Origin: Desulfobacula sp.
Lineage (GTDB): Bacteria; Desulfobacterota; Desulfobacteria; Desulfobacterales; Desulfobacteraceae
Length of the DNA: 21,328 nucleotides
Direction of reading: 5' to 3'
Assembly: GCA_018702715.1 (NCBI GenBank)
Contig: JABIYQ010000161.1
Span: 1 to 21,328, forward strand
In this document: piece by piece, positions 14,450 through 21,328 of the stretch
Numbering within the stretch: the first letter of the stretch is position 1
Layout: each line of letters opens with the position of its first letter
Notes under the pieces: generated by a model
The model's database searches: none
What the model was told of the DNA's origin: nothing
What the model saw: the letters and a program-made list of their open reading frames with translations, nothing else
Position numbers and translations under genes: made by a program

Positions 14450-15745
14450 TTATTTCCTTTGTTCACAAAAAAGATTGGAATTTGAAATTTCTCCTTTAAT
14501 GGCACTTGCAGCGGCTGTTGCAGGGCTCATCAGATGAACCATACCGCCCTTGCCCATGCGGCCTGCAAAATTTCGGTTGGTTGTGGAAGCTGCCACTTCG
14601 TCTTGGGCCAAAACACCGTTGCTCATGCCAAGACAGGCACCACAGGTTGGATTTGTTACACAAAAGCCTGACGCCATAAAGGTTTTGATTATCCCTTCTT
14701 CCAGGGCCTGGGAAAATATTTTTGGTGTGGCAGGAGATACAATCCCCCGGATATGAGGGCTTATGGTATGACCTTTAAGAACCTTTGCCGCAATTCTCAA
14801 ATCTTCAATCCGACCGTTGGTACATGATCCAATATAGACCTGATTTATCTTTGTCCCCAACATCTGTGATACGGGTTTTACATTGTCCGGTCTATATCCA
14901 AATGTGGTTAAAGGCTCAAGATCACTTACATCTATTGTTTTTACTTTTGCATATTCTGCATCAGGGTCCGGTCTAAACTTTGAAAATGCTTTTAAAGCAT
15001 CCTGCGGGGTTTTATATTGATCTTTTATAAACTCCCAGAGATAATCCACCGTTGTCATATCGGGAAGGCATATGCCGCTTGTGGCACCCGCTTCAACTGC
15101 CATATTGGACAAAGTCATCCGCTGATCCATGTTCATTTCATCCACAATATTTCCTGTGAATTCAATGACCATATTAGTGGCCCCGTTTACACCCAGATCT
15201 TTGATTACCTTAAGGATGATATCTTTGGCATATACTCCGCAGGAAAGTTCTCCAACAATCTCAATTTTATAGGTTTGAGGGGTTTTAAAGGTGCAGACCC
15301 CTTTTAAGATACCCACTTCAAGATCCGTTGTTCCTACTCCTGCGGCAAAAGCGCCAAAAGCTCCGTGAGTACAGGTATGGGAGTCTCCCATAATAATTAC
15401 AAACCCGGGTTGTACAAAACCTTTTTCCGGAAAAAGGGCATGACAAACCCCGTTATGCCCGATATCAAAAAAATCTTTAATCTTGTGTCGTTGCGCCCAT
15501 TCACGAAGAATTTTTCCCTGCTGTGCCGTTTTAGAGTCCTTGGCAGGACTTACATGATCAATTACTGCTTTTATTTTATCCGGATCAAAGACCCGGTCTT
15601 TTCCCCTTGCCATTAGATCCTGGATAGCCATGGGTGTTGTGATTTCATGACAAAAAACCCTGTCCAGTTTTAATACACTGACATCCCCAAAAGGTTCATC
15701 CTTTAAATGGGTCTTAAAAATTTTTTCTGCAATGGTTTTTCCCAT
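14450..15745 (-). CDS. leuC: LeuC-type (de)hydratase large subunit with Fe-S cluster
   Basis: Aconitase-superfamily large subunit, 431 residues, the short archaeal-type LeuC/HacA length (E. coli LeuC is about 466). The [4Fe-4S] ligands are visible: Cys308 in YIGSCTNGR and Cys368 and Cys371 in NPTCGACLG. MGDSHTCTHGAFGAFAAGVGTTD (about 119-141) and TTNRNFAGRMGKGG (378-391) are also standard. It forms the active site with the adjacent LeuD-type subunit, converting 2-isopropylmalate to 3-isopropylmalate or acting on a related substrate. A frame extends to TTG 15757; of two adjacent ATG codons, 15745 is chosen because GGAG lies six nt upstream. It begins 15 bp after an XRE-cupin regulator instead of leuA/leuB, which makes a specialised role possible. 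Confidence 0.87.
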   Translation of the reverse strand: MGKTIAEKIFKTHLKDEPFGDVSVLKLDRVFCHEITTPMAIQDLMARGKDRVFDPDKIKAVIDHVSPAKDSKTAQQGKILREWAQRHKIKDFFDIGHNGVCHALFPEKGFVQPGFVIIMGDSHTCTHGAFGAFAAGVGTTDLEVGILKGVCTFKTPQTYKIEIVGELSCGVYAKDIILKVIKDLGVNGATNMVIEFTGNIVDEMNMDQRMTLSNMAVEAGATSGICLPDMTTVDYLWEFIKDQYKTPQDALKAFSKFRPDPDAEYAKVKTIDVSDLEPLTTFGYRPDNVKPVSQMLGTKINQVYIGSCTNGRIEDLRIAAKVLKGHTISPHIRGIVSPATPKIFSQALEEGIIKTFMASGFCVTNPTCGACLGMSNGVLAQDEVAASTTNRNFAGRMGKGGMVHLMSPATAAASAIKGEISNSNLFCEQRK

Positions 15746-15760
15746 CATTCTCTCCAAATC

Positions 15761-16345
15761 CTATATGGTTTTATCTCCAAAATAATCTTCCCCTTCTGCA
15801 GGTGTAACCACCCAGTATGCCTGAAATATCTGATCCGACAAATTTTGAATCACATGTGGTGTTTGTGAAAAGAAAGACACAGAATCGCCTTTATTAATTT
15901 CATATGTTTCCTGGCCGTAAAGCAGTTGTGCTGTTCCTTTAACAATGATTCCCAGCTCACGTCCAAGATGCCCGTCAGTCACATCGCCTCTTTTCTGACC
16001 CGGTCCCAGCTCCAAAAAAAATGCATTAAAGGAATGATTACCTTTTGCCTGACTTTCGCCGCAAAGGGTTTCATATTTAAAGCCTTTGCGCTGATAAATC
16101 TTTCGATCATCTTTCCTGACAATCTCAACTCTGGAAAAGGTTTCATAATCCTTGAAAAATTTATCCGGCCCAACCCCATATACTTCTAAGATATGTAACA
16201 AGGTGTCCAAGGATGGCGATATTCGATTCCTTTCTATTTGCGATAATAAGCTGGAACTTATACCTGCCTTTGCTGCAACTTCTTTAATCGTAAAATGTCT
16301 TGAATTTCGTATTGGCCTGAGAAGTGCACCCAGTTTTGTTTTCAT
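15761..16345 (-). CDS. XRE-family regulator with C-terminal cupin domain
   Basis: 194 residues. An N-terminal helix-turn-helix (about 7-61) reads LRPIRNSRHFTIKEVAAKAG then ISSSLLSQIERNRISPSLDTL, typical of XRE proteins. The C-terminal cupin (about 115-185) includes GRELGIIVKGTAQLLYGQETYEI and GDSVSFFSQTPHVIQN, the metal/ligand-sensing beta-barrel of SutR/PuuR-type regulators. The effector is unknown but probably a small metabolite. The frame runs to 16396, but ATG 16345, with GGTGAG upstream, gives the standard beginning. It is the first gene of an apparent operon with leuC and leuD and is preceded by a promoter overlapped by two similar 14-bp sites, so autoregulation and control of leuCD are likely. 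Confidence 0.9.
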   Translation of the reverse strand: MKTKLGALLRPIRNSRHFTIKEVAAKAGISSSLLSQIERNRISPSLDTLLHILEVYGVGPDKFFKDYETFSRVEIVRKDDRKIYQRKGFKYETLCGESQAKGNHSFNAFFLELGPGQKRGDVTDGHLGRELGIIVKGTAQLLYGQETYEINKGDSVSFFSQTPHVIQNLSDQIFQAYWVVTPAEGEDYFGDKTI

Positions 16346-16358
16346 AGACTCACCATTC

Positions 16359-16393
16359 TTAAGTATAGTTAATTTTAATTTAAGAATACTTAA
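16359..16393. promoter_or_regulatory. Tandem operator-like sites for the XRE-cupin regulator
   Basis: Two 14-bp near-palindromes share the consensus TTAAGnATAnTTAA: TTAAGTATAGTTAA at 16359-16372 and TTAAGAATACTTAA at 16380-16393. Their starts are 21 bp apart, two turns of DNA, so two dimers would sit on the same face. The right site covers the predicted -10 box and the left one lies just downstream of the expected transcription start. This is the classic arrangement for repression. Only the regulator gene is close enough to be the obvious owner. Confidence 0.65.
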
Positions 16394-16411
16394 CAAAGAT
16401 TATATTGTCAA
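16383..16411 (-). promoter_or_regulatory. Sigma-70-type promoter of the XRE-cupin/leuCD operon
   Basis: On the minus strand TTGACA (16411-16406) is a perfect -35 box. After exactly 17 bases comes TATTCT (16388-16383) as a -10 box matching four of six consensus bases. Transcription would start near 16376, about 30 nt before ATG 16345. The -10 box lies inside the second operator-like site. Confidence 0.65.
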
Positions 16412-16436
16412 TATTATTTTTTAGGCGGTCTTAAAC

Positions 16437-17060
16437 TTATGGTTGAGGGTTCACCTTGAATTTTATTTTTTTTTGTGATTGGTATTGGGAAAGTAGTCCG
16501 CACACTTTGACATGATCTTTGAGCTCAATTTCAACCCTGTAAATAATTTTATCCGTATAGGTCGTATCATTGATACGGGTCAGATAATTTTTTATTTGGG
16601 CCATCAGGATATCGTTAAACTCATAGGATACCTCAATATAAATATCCATGGACACAATCAATTTTTTAAGTGGCTTTAAGTCCAGAGTATGCTTCACACA
16701 AGAGCCATAGGCTTTAATCAATCCTGGGACACCCAGCTTAACACCACCAAAATGCCGGGTTACAACGGCTGCAATTTGGGTCATACGTTGGCTGACCATA
16801 GTATTCAGCATTGGTTTACCTGCTGTTCCAGAGGGCTCTCCTGCATCGGAACAATGAAAATAATCCCCTTTTTCGCCTATAATATATGCCCAGCAATTAT
16901 GGGTGGCTGTTTTATTTTCCTTTGAAATACGGGTAATAAATTTTTTTGCTTGTTCAATGGTTGTAACATATTCCAGGGTACAGATAAAAATAGATCGTTT
17001 GATTTTTATGCTGGTTGTCCGCTGATGATCAATTGAATAAAAATAATTTTCATCCCTCAT
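16437..17060 (-). CDS. yigZ: YigZ/IMPACT family protein
   Basis: 207 residues with two domains. The N-terminal UPF0029/IMPACT domain (about 10-120) contains SIKIKRSIFICTL, ATHNCWAYIIG, CSDAGEPSGTAGKPML and AAVVTRHFGGVKLGVPGLIKAYG, the family signature. A ferredoxin-like C-terminal domain (about 135-205, DUF1949-type) follows. E. coli YigZ structures suggest nucleic acid or ribosome-related binding; eukaryotic IMPACT controls Gcn2. The exact role in bacteria is not settled. The frame extends to TTG 17132, but ATG 17060 (MRDENYFYSI) matches the usual beginning; no strong ribosome site is seen. It lies upstream of the XRE-cupin gene on the same strand, which has its own promoter, and is divergent from the DHH gene across about 215 bp. 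Confidence 0.88.
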   Translation of the reverse strand: MRDENYFYSIDHQRTTSIKIKRSIFICTLEYVTTIEQAKKFITRISKENKTATHNCWAYIIGEKGDYFHCSDAGEPSGTAGKPMLNTMVSQRMTQIAAVVTRHFGGVKLGVPGLIKAYGSCVKHTLDLKPLKKLIVSMDIYIEVSYEFNDILMAQIKNYLTRINDTTYTDKIIYRVEIELKDHVKVCGLLSQYQSQKKIKFKVNPQP

Positions 17061-17275
17061 ATTTTCATGATTTCCCAAAATGAATAAATTATCAATACAG
17101 GTTTTATGATCGCATATAATATAAATCCCCAAAAAAGGAAAGAGGGCGAGATTAGCATTGCCCTGAACTTAAACACTTATTTTATTTTTTTTATTATCAA
17201 AACCTGATATTTAATAATTTATGATATTATTTTTGCGCATTCAAGATTAACAATTAACGATAGAAGAGATGACAC

Positions 17276-18175
17276 ATGAGAATTGTAACACGACCCGATT
17301 TTGATGGAATTGTATGCGCGGTCCTTCTTTACAAGGCTGAAAACATTGACAAGGATATAAAATGGGTTGAACCCAGTGAAATCCAAAATGGGAAAGCTCA
17401 TATTTTAAAGGATGATATCATGGCAAATCTCCCTTATTCGCCCAATTGCAGCCTTTGGTTTGATCACCATATCTCCAACAAACCCAAAGATGATTTTCCA
17501 GGTGCCTTTGACATTGCCCCGTCTGCTGCCCGTGTTATTTACGAGTACTATAAAAAAAAGGGGTTGTTTGACAAGCAATACGATGAACTGATTTTAAATA
17601 CAGACATCATAGATGCTGCTGATTTAACCAGGGATCAGGTACAGCACCCTGAAAACTACCCTTATATTATTTTATCCATGACCATCAAAAACCAGGACTA
17701 TCAAGACATAGCATATTGGAATAAGCTGGTTGATCTATTAAAGGAGACGGGTATTGACCTTATCTTTGAAGATCTGGAAATAAAAAGACGCTGTGCAGGG
17801 GTTGTTGATCAAAATATTGCCTATAAAAAACATTTAATTAAACATACAAAAATAGTTAATAATATATCAATTACTGATTTCAGAAGCCTTGACATTGTAC
17901 CTGATGGTAACCGCTTTTTAACCTATTCACTCTTCCCTCAATGCCACACCAGCATCAAAATCAGATTTGACGGCCCCGGGCAAAAATATGTGCAGATCAG
18001 TATCGGCCATAATATTTTTAATTCCCATGGTCATGTCAACATAGGCAACCTTCTTGCCAAATTTGGCGGCGGAGGCCATGCCGGTGCCGGAGGATGTACC
18101 CTGAACGCCCGGACGGCTGATGATGACATCAATAAAATTTTGAAAATCCTGGTTAGAAACAAAAAAAAAGGTTGA
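17276..18175 (+). CDS. DHH/DHHA1 family phosphoesterase
   Basis: 299 residues. The N-terminal DHH domain shows RPDFDG (6-11) with metal ligands Asp8 and Asp10, SLWFDHHIS (59-67) with the defining DHH at 63-65, and NTDIIDAADLT (108-118). The C-terminal DHHA1 domain ends with FGGGGHAGAGGC (263-274), the substrate-clamping glycine-rich motif. Members degrade nanoRNA, pAp, cyclic dinucleotide products or polyphosphate. This one is in the short cytoplasmic NrnA-like group without membrane or CBS domains, but the substrate cannot be told from sequence. AGAAGAGATG precedes ATG 17276. The first in a plus-strand run, it is followed after 80 bp by the MttB homologue. Confidence 0.87.
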   Translation: MRIVTRPDFDGIVCAVLLYKAENIDKDIKWVEPSEIQNGKAHILKDDIMANLPYSPNCSLWFDHHISNKPKDDFPGAFDIAPSAARVIYEYYKKKGLFDKQYDELILNTDIIDAADLTRDQVQHPENYPYIILSMTIKNQDYQDIAYWNKLVDLLKETGIDLIFEDLEIKRRCAGVVDQNIAYKKHLIKHTKIVNNISITDFRSLDIVPDGNRFLTYSLFPQCHTSIKIRFDGPGQKYVQISIGHNIFNSHGHVNIGNLLAKFGGGGHAGAGGCTLNARTADDDINKILKILVRNKKKG

Positions 18176-18255
18176 ACTGCATTTATTTCTTGCCAAAGCC
18201 AATAAAGAAATATAAGAACTCAAAATCAACCAACCCATATTCATAAGGATGACTC

Positions 18256-19719
18256 ATGATTGATAATTTCTTCCATATGCTCACTGATGAAAAGATTAAT
18301 CAGATCCATGCGGCCTCGCTTGAGGTTTTAGAAAAAACAGGGTTAAAAATTGACCACCCTGTTGCTCTTGAAAAACTTGCCGATGCAGGAGCCCGTGTGG
18401 ATAAAGACAGGCAAAGGGTTTATCTATCTAATGATCTGGTTGAAAAGGCATTAGAGACAGCCCCCAAAAGTTTTACCTGTGCCGGGCGAACACCTGAATT
18501 CGATTTTATTACCGGAAAAACCGGTCAGGGCCATATGCCTTCTTTTCGCACCGTGGGTGGAGCAATCAATCTATATAATCTAAGCACGGACAAGGCACGC
18601 CCAATCCGTATAAAGGATTGCAAAGAAATGGCCCACCTTGTTGATGGGCTTGAGAATTTAAATACCCACGGCGCTTTGACACCCCAGGACATTCGACTTG
18701 AGACCTATGACATTGAAACGCTTAAAATAATGCTTGAAAAAGGCAGAAAACATATATGGGCTCTTACCACTGATTCAAAAAATCTTAAATACCAGCTTGA
18801 GATGATGGAGGCTGTAGCCGGTGGCAGCCAATTATTAAAAAAAAGACCGATCTGTAGTGGGATTGTATGCCTTATTGCCCCGCTGATTTTTCCGTTTGAT
18901 GAAATCGAACGGCTTTTATTGTATGGGGAGTACAACCTTCCGATCCGGGTTCCTTTGACTCCCATCATCGGTGCCAATGCACCCTATACCCTGGCCGGTA
19001 CCATCACACAGACCAATGCCGAAGCCCTTGGAAATCTGGTTGTCCTCCAGACCCTTTGTCCGGGAATTCCCACCTGGTACTATGCCCTTGTTCAGTCCAT
19101 GGATATGGCAAAGGGCCATACCCAGTTTGTAAACCCTGAAGTATTAATCGTTCAAACAGCCTTTCTGCAATTGGCCCGCCACTATGGCCTGCCCGCAGCA
19201 ACCTCACCCGTTATGGGCAACGATTGTCAGGCCCATCAGATCATGTTTGAAAAGGGTACGAGTATGACAACGACCGCTCTTGCCGGCATAAATGAAATAG
19301 GCGGTGTGGGTGGCATAGAAAACGGTCTGGCAATAAGTCCCCAGCTGCTTGTGATCGAAAATGAAATGATCGCTTTTACAAAAAAAATGCTGGAGGGAAT
19401 CGACATCTGCGAGGAGACATTGGCGGTCCAGGCAATTATTCAAGATGACCATAAAGGCAATTACCTCGAAAGCCCACACACCTTCAACCATTTACGCAAA
19501 GAACTTCGTTTCAAGGCTTCTCTTTTTGACGGGCGTTCTTTGCTGGAATGGCAAAAGGATCCTAAAACCATCATTGACCGGGCCCAGGAAAAAAAGAATG
19601 CCATCATGAATGATCACAAGGTACCTCCTTTGGAGGAAAAACTCACCCAGGAATTAGACCGAATATTAAAAACCGCTCAAAATGAACTGGGGAATCAACA
19701 TATCGCTCAGACCGGATAA
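18256..19719 (+). CDS. MttB-family (trimethylamine/betaine) methyltransferase, non-pyrrolysine
   Basis: 487 residues, the usual length of the MttB superfamily. The N-terminal LTDEKINQIHAASLEVLEKTG and LKIDHPVALEKLADAGARVD, the middle TCAGRTPEFDF, and the C-terminal half (NPEVLIVQTAFLQLARHYGL, LAGINEIGGVGGIENG) are typical. True MttB uses an in-frame amber codon for pyrrolysine; here the frame is open throughout and ends TAA, so this is a non-Pyl homologue like MtgB, which demethylates glycine betaine or other quaternary amines onto a corrinoid protein. No corrinoid protein, activase (RamA-like) or transporter is adjacent, so the substrate and methyl acceptor are unknown. AAGGATGACTC gives a good ribosome site for ATG 18256. 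The RNA methyltransferase gene follows after 19 bp. Confidence 0.88.
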   Translation: MIDNFFHMLTDEKINQIHAASLEVLEKTGLKIDHPVALEKLADAGARVDKDRQRVYLSNDLVEKALETAPKSFTCAGRTPEFDFITGKTGQGHMPSFRTVGGAINLYNLSTDKARPIRIKDCKEMAHLVDGLENLNTHGALTPQDIRLETYDIETLKIMLEKGRKHIWALTTDSKNLKYQLEMMEAVAGGSQLLKKRPICSGIVCLIAPLIFPFDEIERLLLYGEYNLPIRVPLTPIIGANAPYTLAGTITQTNAEALGNLVVLQTLCPGIPTWYYALVQSMDMAKGHTQFVNPEVLIVQTAFLQLARHYGLPAATSPVMGNDCQAHQIMFEKGTSMTTTALAGINEIGGVGGIENGLAISPQLLVIENEMIAFTKKMLEGIDICEETLAVQAIIQDDHKGNYLESPHTFNHLRKELRFKASLFDGRSLLEWQKDPKTIIDRAQEKKNAIMNDHKVPPLEEKLTQELDRILKTAQNELGNQHIAQTG

Positions 19720-19738
19720 TAAATAACAGGACAAGTGC

Positions 19739-20359
19739 ATGGGACCCCATAAAGTAAGAGAAATGATGAAGTCTGAAAGAGAGATGGCAAAACGGCGATT
19801 CAGACGGCAAAGAAATAAAAATTATCTTGCAAAGCCCGGGCCCCATGAATGTGTGATTGTGCTGGACCATTTAAAGCCGACCTATAATATCGGGAAAATT
19901 TTTAGAAGTGCTGAAGTTTTTGGCGCCCGGCAAATTCACCTGGTCGGCATTGATTTTTTTGATCCTGCACCGGGCATGGGTGCTTTTAAATGGGTACCTG
20001 CTATTTTCCATAAAGACTTTTTTTCCTGTTATACGGACCTTGTTAACAAAGGCTATACCCCATTTATTCTGGAACCTGATAAAGGTGAGTCCATCATCCA
20101 AACAAAGCTGCCTTGTAAAAGTGCATTTATTTTCGGTCATGAAGAATTCGGTATCAGCTTTGAACCGGATCTTTTCCCCAAAGTGGAAAGGCTGACCATT
20201 CCCCAGTTTGGAAAATCTCAAAGTCTTAATGTGAGTGTGGCAGCCTCAATTATCTTATACGAGTATATACGGCAGCATGGCCGACCGCATGACCGGCAGA
20301 ATGGCTGGCAGAATCGCCAAAAAAATGGAATGATTGACAAAAAAAGTCTGACTCCTTAA
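19739..20359 (+). CDS. SpoU/TrmH-family RNA 2'-O-methyltransferase
   Basis: 206 residues of the SPOUT class, whose members use SAM to methylate ribose 2'-OH groups of tRNA or rRNA. The three motifs are visible: NIGKIFRSAEVFG (50-62) with Asn50 and Arg56, FGHEEFGIS (132-140), and IPQFGKSQSLNVSVAASIILYEY (154-176), forming the trefoil-knot SAM site. A basic N-terminus (KRRFRRQRNKNY, about 18-29) may contact RNA. The C-terminal tail (HGRPHDRQNGWQNRQKNG) is low complexity and built from imperfect DNA repeats, so the real domain ends near 178. AGGAC lies eight nt before ATG 19739. The target nucleotide cannot be named. It is tightly linked to the MttB homologue, which I judge to be operon convenience rather than shared function. 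Confidence 0.88.
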   Translation: MGPHKVREMMKSEREMAKRRFRRQRNKNYLAKPGPHECVIVLDHLKPTYNIGKIFRSAEVFGARQIHLVGIDFFDPAPGMGAFKWVPAIFHKDFFSCYTDLVNKGYTPFILEPDKGESIIQTKLPCKSAFIFGHEEFGISFEPDLFPKVERLTIPQFGKSQSLNVSVAASIILYEYIRQHGRPHDRQNGWQNRQKNGMIDKKSLTP

Positions 20360-20419
20360 TATCGTCTGTAAACAGTGTTTCATGTCCCAGGCAATTACAA
20401 AAGATCAGGAATGATATCC

Positions 20420-21199
20420 ATGAAAACAAAAAAAGTAATTGATTATATTGTACAATGGCTGGATAACTATCTTGTCAAATCCGGTTTAACAGGATTTGCC
20501 ATTGGTGTTTCAGGGGGTATAGATTCTGCTGTTACATCATGCCTTTGTGCTAAAACCCGCAAACCTGTTCTTGCTCTTAATATGCCCATTTACCAGGCAA
20601 AAAACCAGGTCTCAAGATCCTGTGCCCATAATGAATGGCTTAAAAAAAACTTTAATAATGTTAAAAGCACTGATCTTGAGCTTTCACCTGTTTTTGATCA
20701 AATTAAAAATAGCTTTCCCCATCATATTCAGGACGGGATGACCATGGCCAACACCCGTTCCAGGCTTCGCATGCTGACCTTGTACGCCTTTGCTTCCAGC
20801 CATAAGATGCTGGTAGCAGGTACGGGAAATAAAATTGAAGACTTTGGGGTTGGTTTTTATACCAAGTACGGGGATGGCGGTGTGGATATTTCCCCTATTG
20901 CCGACCTGACAAAAACTCAGGTCTATGCCCTGGGAAAAGATTTGGGCATTATAGAAGATATAATGACTGCCACCCCCACAGACGGCCTGTGGGAAGATGA
21001 AAGAACAGATGAAAACCAGATTGGTGCAAGCTATGAAGAATTGGAATGGGCTATGCAGTATCTGGATACCAGCCAAAAAGGCCCTTTGAACCCAAGACAA
21101 AAAAAAGTTGTCTCAATTTATAAGCAGTTTCATATTGCAAATAAGCACAAAATGGATCCCATACCCGTTTGCCGCATTCCCCAGAGTCTAAAATATTAA
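20420..21199 (+). CDS. nadE: NH3-dependent NAD synthetase
   Basis: Last step of NAD synthesis: amidates nicotinic acid adenine dinucleotide using ATP and ammonia. 259 residues from the chosen start. The ATP-pyrophosphatase P-loop SGGIDS is at 31-36 within FAIGVSGGIDSAVTSCL. Further landmarks are TMANTRSRLRMLTLYAFA (about 109-126), VAGTGNKIEDFGVGFYTKYGDGGVDISPIADLTKTQVYAL and PTDGLWEDERTDE, all conserved. The N-terminal glutaminase domain of the larger NadE type is absent, so free ammonia is the donor. AGGA lies nine nt before ATG 20420; starts at 20375 and 20411 are less likely. It follows the RNA methyltransferase by 60 bp. Confidence 0.93.
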   Translation: MKTKKVIDYIVQWLDNYLVKSGLTGFAIGVSGGIDSAVTSCLCAKTRKPVLALNMPIYQAKNQVSRSCAHNEWLKKNFNNVKSTDLELSPVFDQIKNSFPHHIQDGMTMANTRSRLRMLTLYAFASSHKMLVAGTGNKIEDFGVGFYTKYGDGGVDISPIADLTKTQVYALGKDLGIIEDIMTATPTDGLWEDERTDENQIGASYEELEWAMQYLDTSQKGPLNPRQKKVVSIYKQFHIANKHKMDPIPVCRIPQSLKY

Positions 21200-21273
21200 T
21201 ACAAGATCTGTTTACCCTAACATTGCATAAAAATTTAGTAATTATTCAGCTCTTACGCTTGAAACCGCCCTGT

Positions 21274-21328
21274 CTGATGGATATTTGTTTCGATGCTAAA
21301 CGCTTAACCTCCTGCAAATATCCATCAG
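21274..21328. repeat. Perfect 14-bp inverted repeat at the window edge
   Basis: CTGATGGATATTTG (21274-21287) pairs exactly with CAAATATCCATCAG (21315-21328), separated by 27 bases that contain CGATGCTAAACGCTTAACC. The right arm ends at the last base of the window, so the element may continue. No T-run is visible inside the window. It begins 75 bp after the nadE stop and could be a terminator, a repeat-family member or the edge of a small mobile element. Confidence 0.55.

Noticed and set aside
17133..17275. Small gene or RNA in the spacer between yigZ and the DHH gene
   Set aside because: Only AT-rich sequence with a weak GGGC/GCCC pair; no frame with a ribosome site and no convincing RNA fold.
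18184..18212. Hairpin TATTTCTT/AAGAAATA after the DHH gene as a terminator
   Set aside because: The stem is eight A/T-rich pairs with a 13-nt loop and no T-run, so it is weak and could be chance in AT-rich DNA.
18256..19719. Pyrrolysine (read-through UAG) in the MttB homologue
   Set aside because: The frame is open for all 487 codons and ends in TAA; no in-frame TAG is present, so it is a non-Pyl homologue.
1..21328. A CRISPR array, prophage, integron or defence island
   Set aside because: No regularly spaced repeats, no integrase, transposase, Cas, restriction or phage structural motifs were found on either strand.

Overview
The window is 21.3 kb of AT-rich bacterial chromosome, almost entirely single-copy housekeeping genes on both strands. 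The gene set suggests a sulfate-reducing deltaproteobacterium (Desulfobacterota) close to Desulfobacteraceae: a small FmdB-type zinc ribbon beside RecN, a non-pyrrolysine MttB-family methyltransferase, a TraB/GumN membrane protein, and an archaeal-type split LeuCD. This assignment is inference from gene content and protein style; there is no rRNA gene to confirm it. No prophage, CRISPR array, insertion sequence, tRNA or rRNA gene is visible.

Layout. (1) 1-715: no intact gene. It holds decayed coding relics, including a PIN-toxin-like C-terminal fragment, and a 14-bp palindrome. (2) 716-1726: threonine aldolase on plus, overlapping the end of citrate synthase tail to tail. (3) 6197 down to 1707 on minus: small unknown protein, nucleoside-recognition (gate-domain) membrane protein, RecN, FmdB zinc ribbon, citrate synthase. 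The first three overlap one another. (4) 6323-7552: TraB-family membrane protein on plus, then a large imperfect inverted repeat (about 7585-7789). (5) Minus: a cysteine-rich 72-aa protein and PurN. Divergent from them on plus: PolA, then a small membrane protein with a YafK-like L,D-transpeptidase. (6) An intergenic region with a 16-bp palindrome and nested inverted repeat precedes NAD kinase. (7) Minus: an XRE-cupin regulator followed closely by LeuC- and LeuD-type dehydratase subunits, with a recognisable promoter covered by two 14-bp operator-like sites 21 bp apart. A YigZ/IMPACT gene lies upstream. (8) Plus: DHH phosphoesterase, MttB-family methyltransferase, SpoU/TrmH RNA methyltransferase and NH3-dependent NAD synthetase. 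The right edge carries a perfect 14-bp inverted repeat cut by the window end.

How the genes fit together. Most are core metabolism and information processing: TCA entry, purine synthesis, NAD(P) synthesis through NadE and NadK, DNA repair through RecN and PolA, and envelope or RNA maintenance. The least ordinary parts are the self-regulated XRE-cupin/LeuCD operon, the MttB homologue without a visible corrinoid partner, the cysteine-rich protein divergent from polA, and the structured intergenic elements. I see no clearly new multi-gene system; the best candidates for novelty are the regulatory and palindromic elements and the small uncharacterised proteins.
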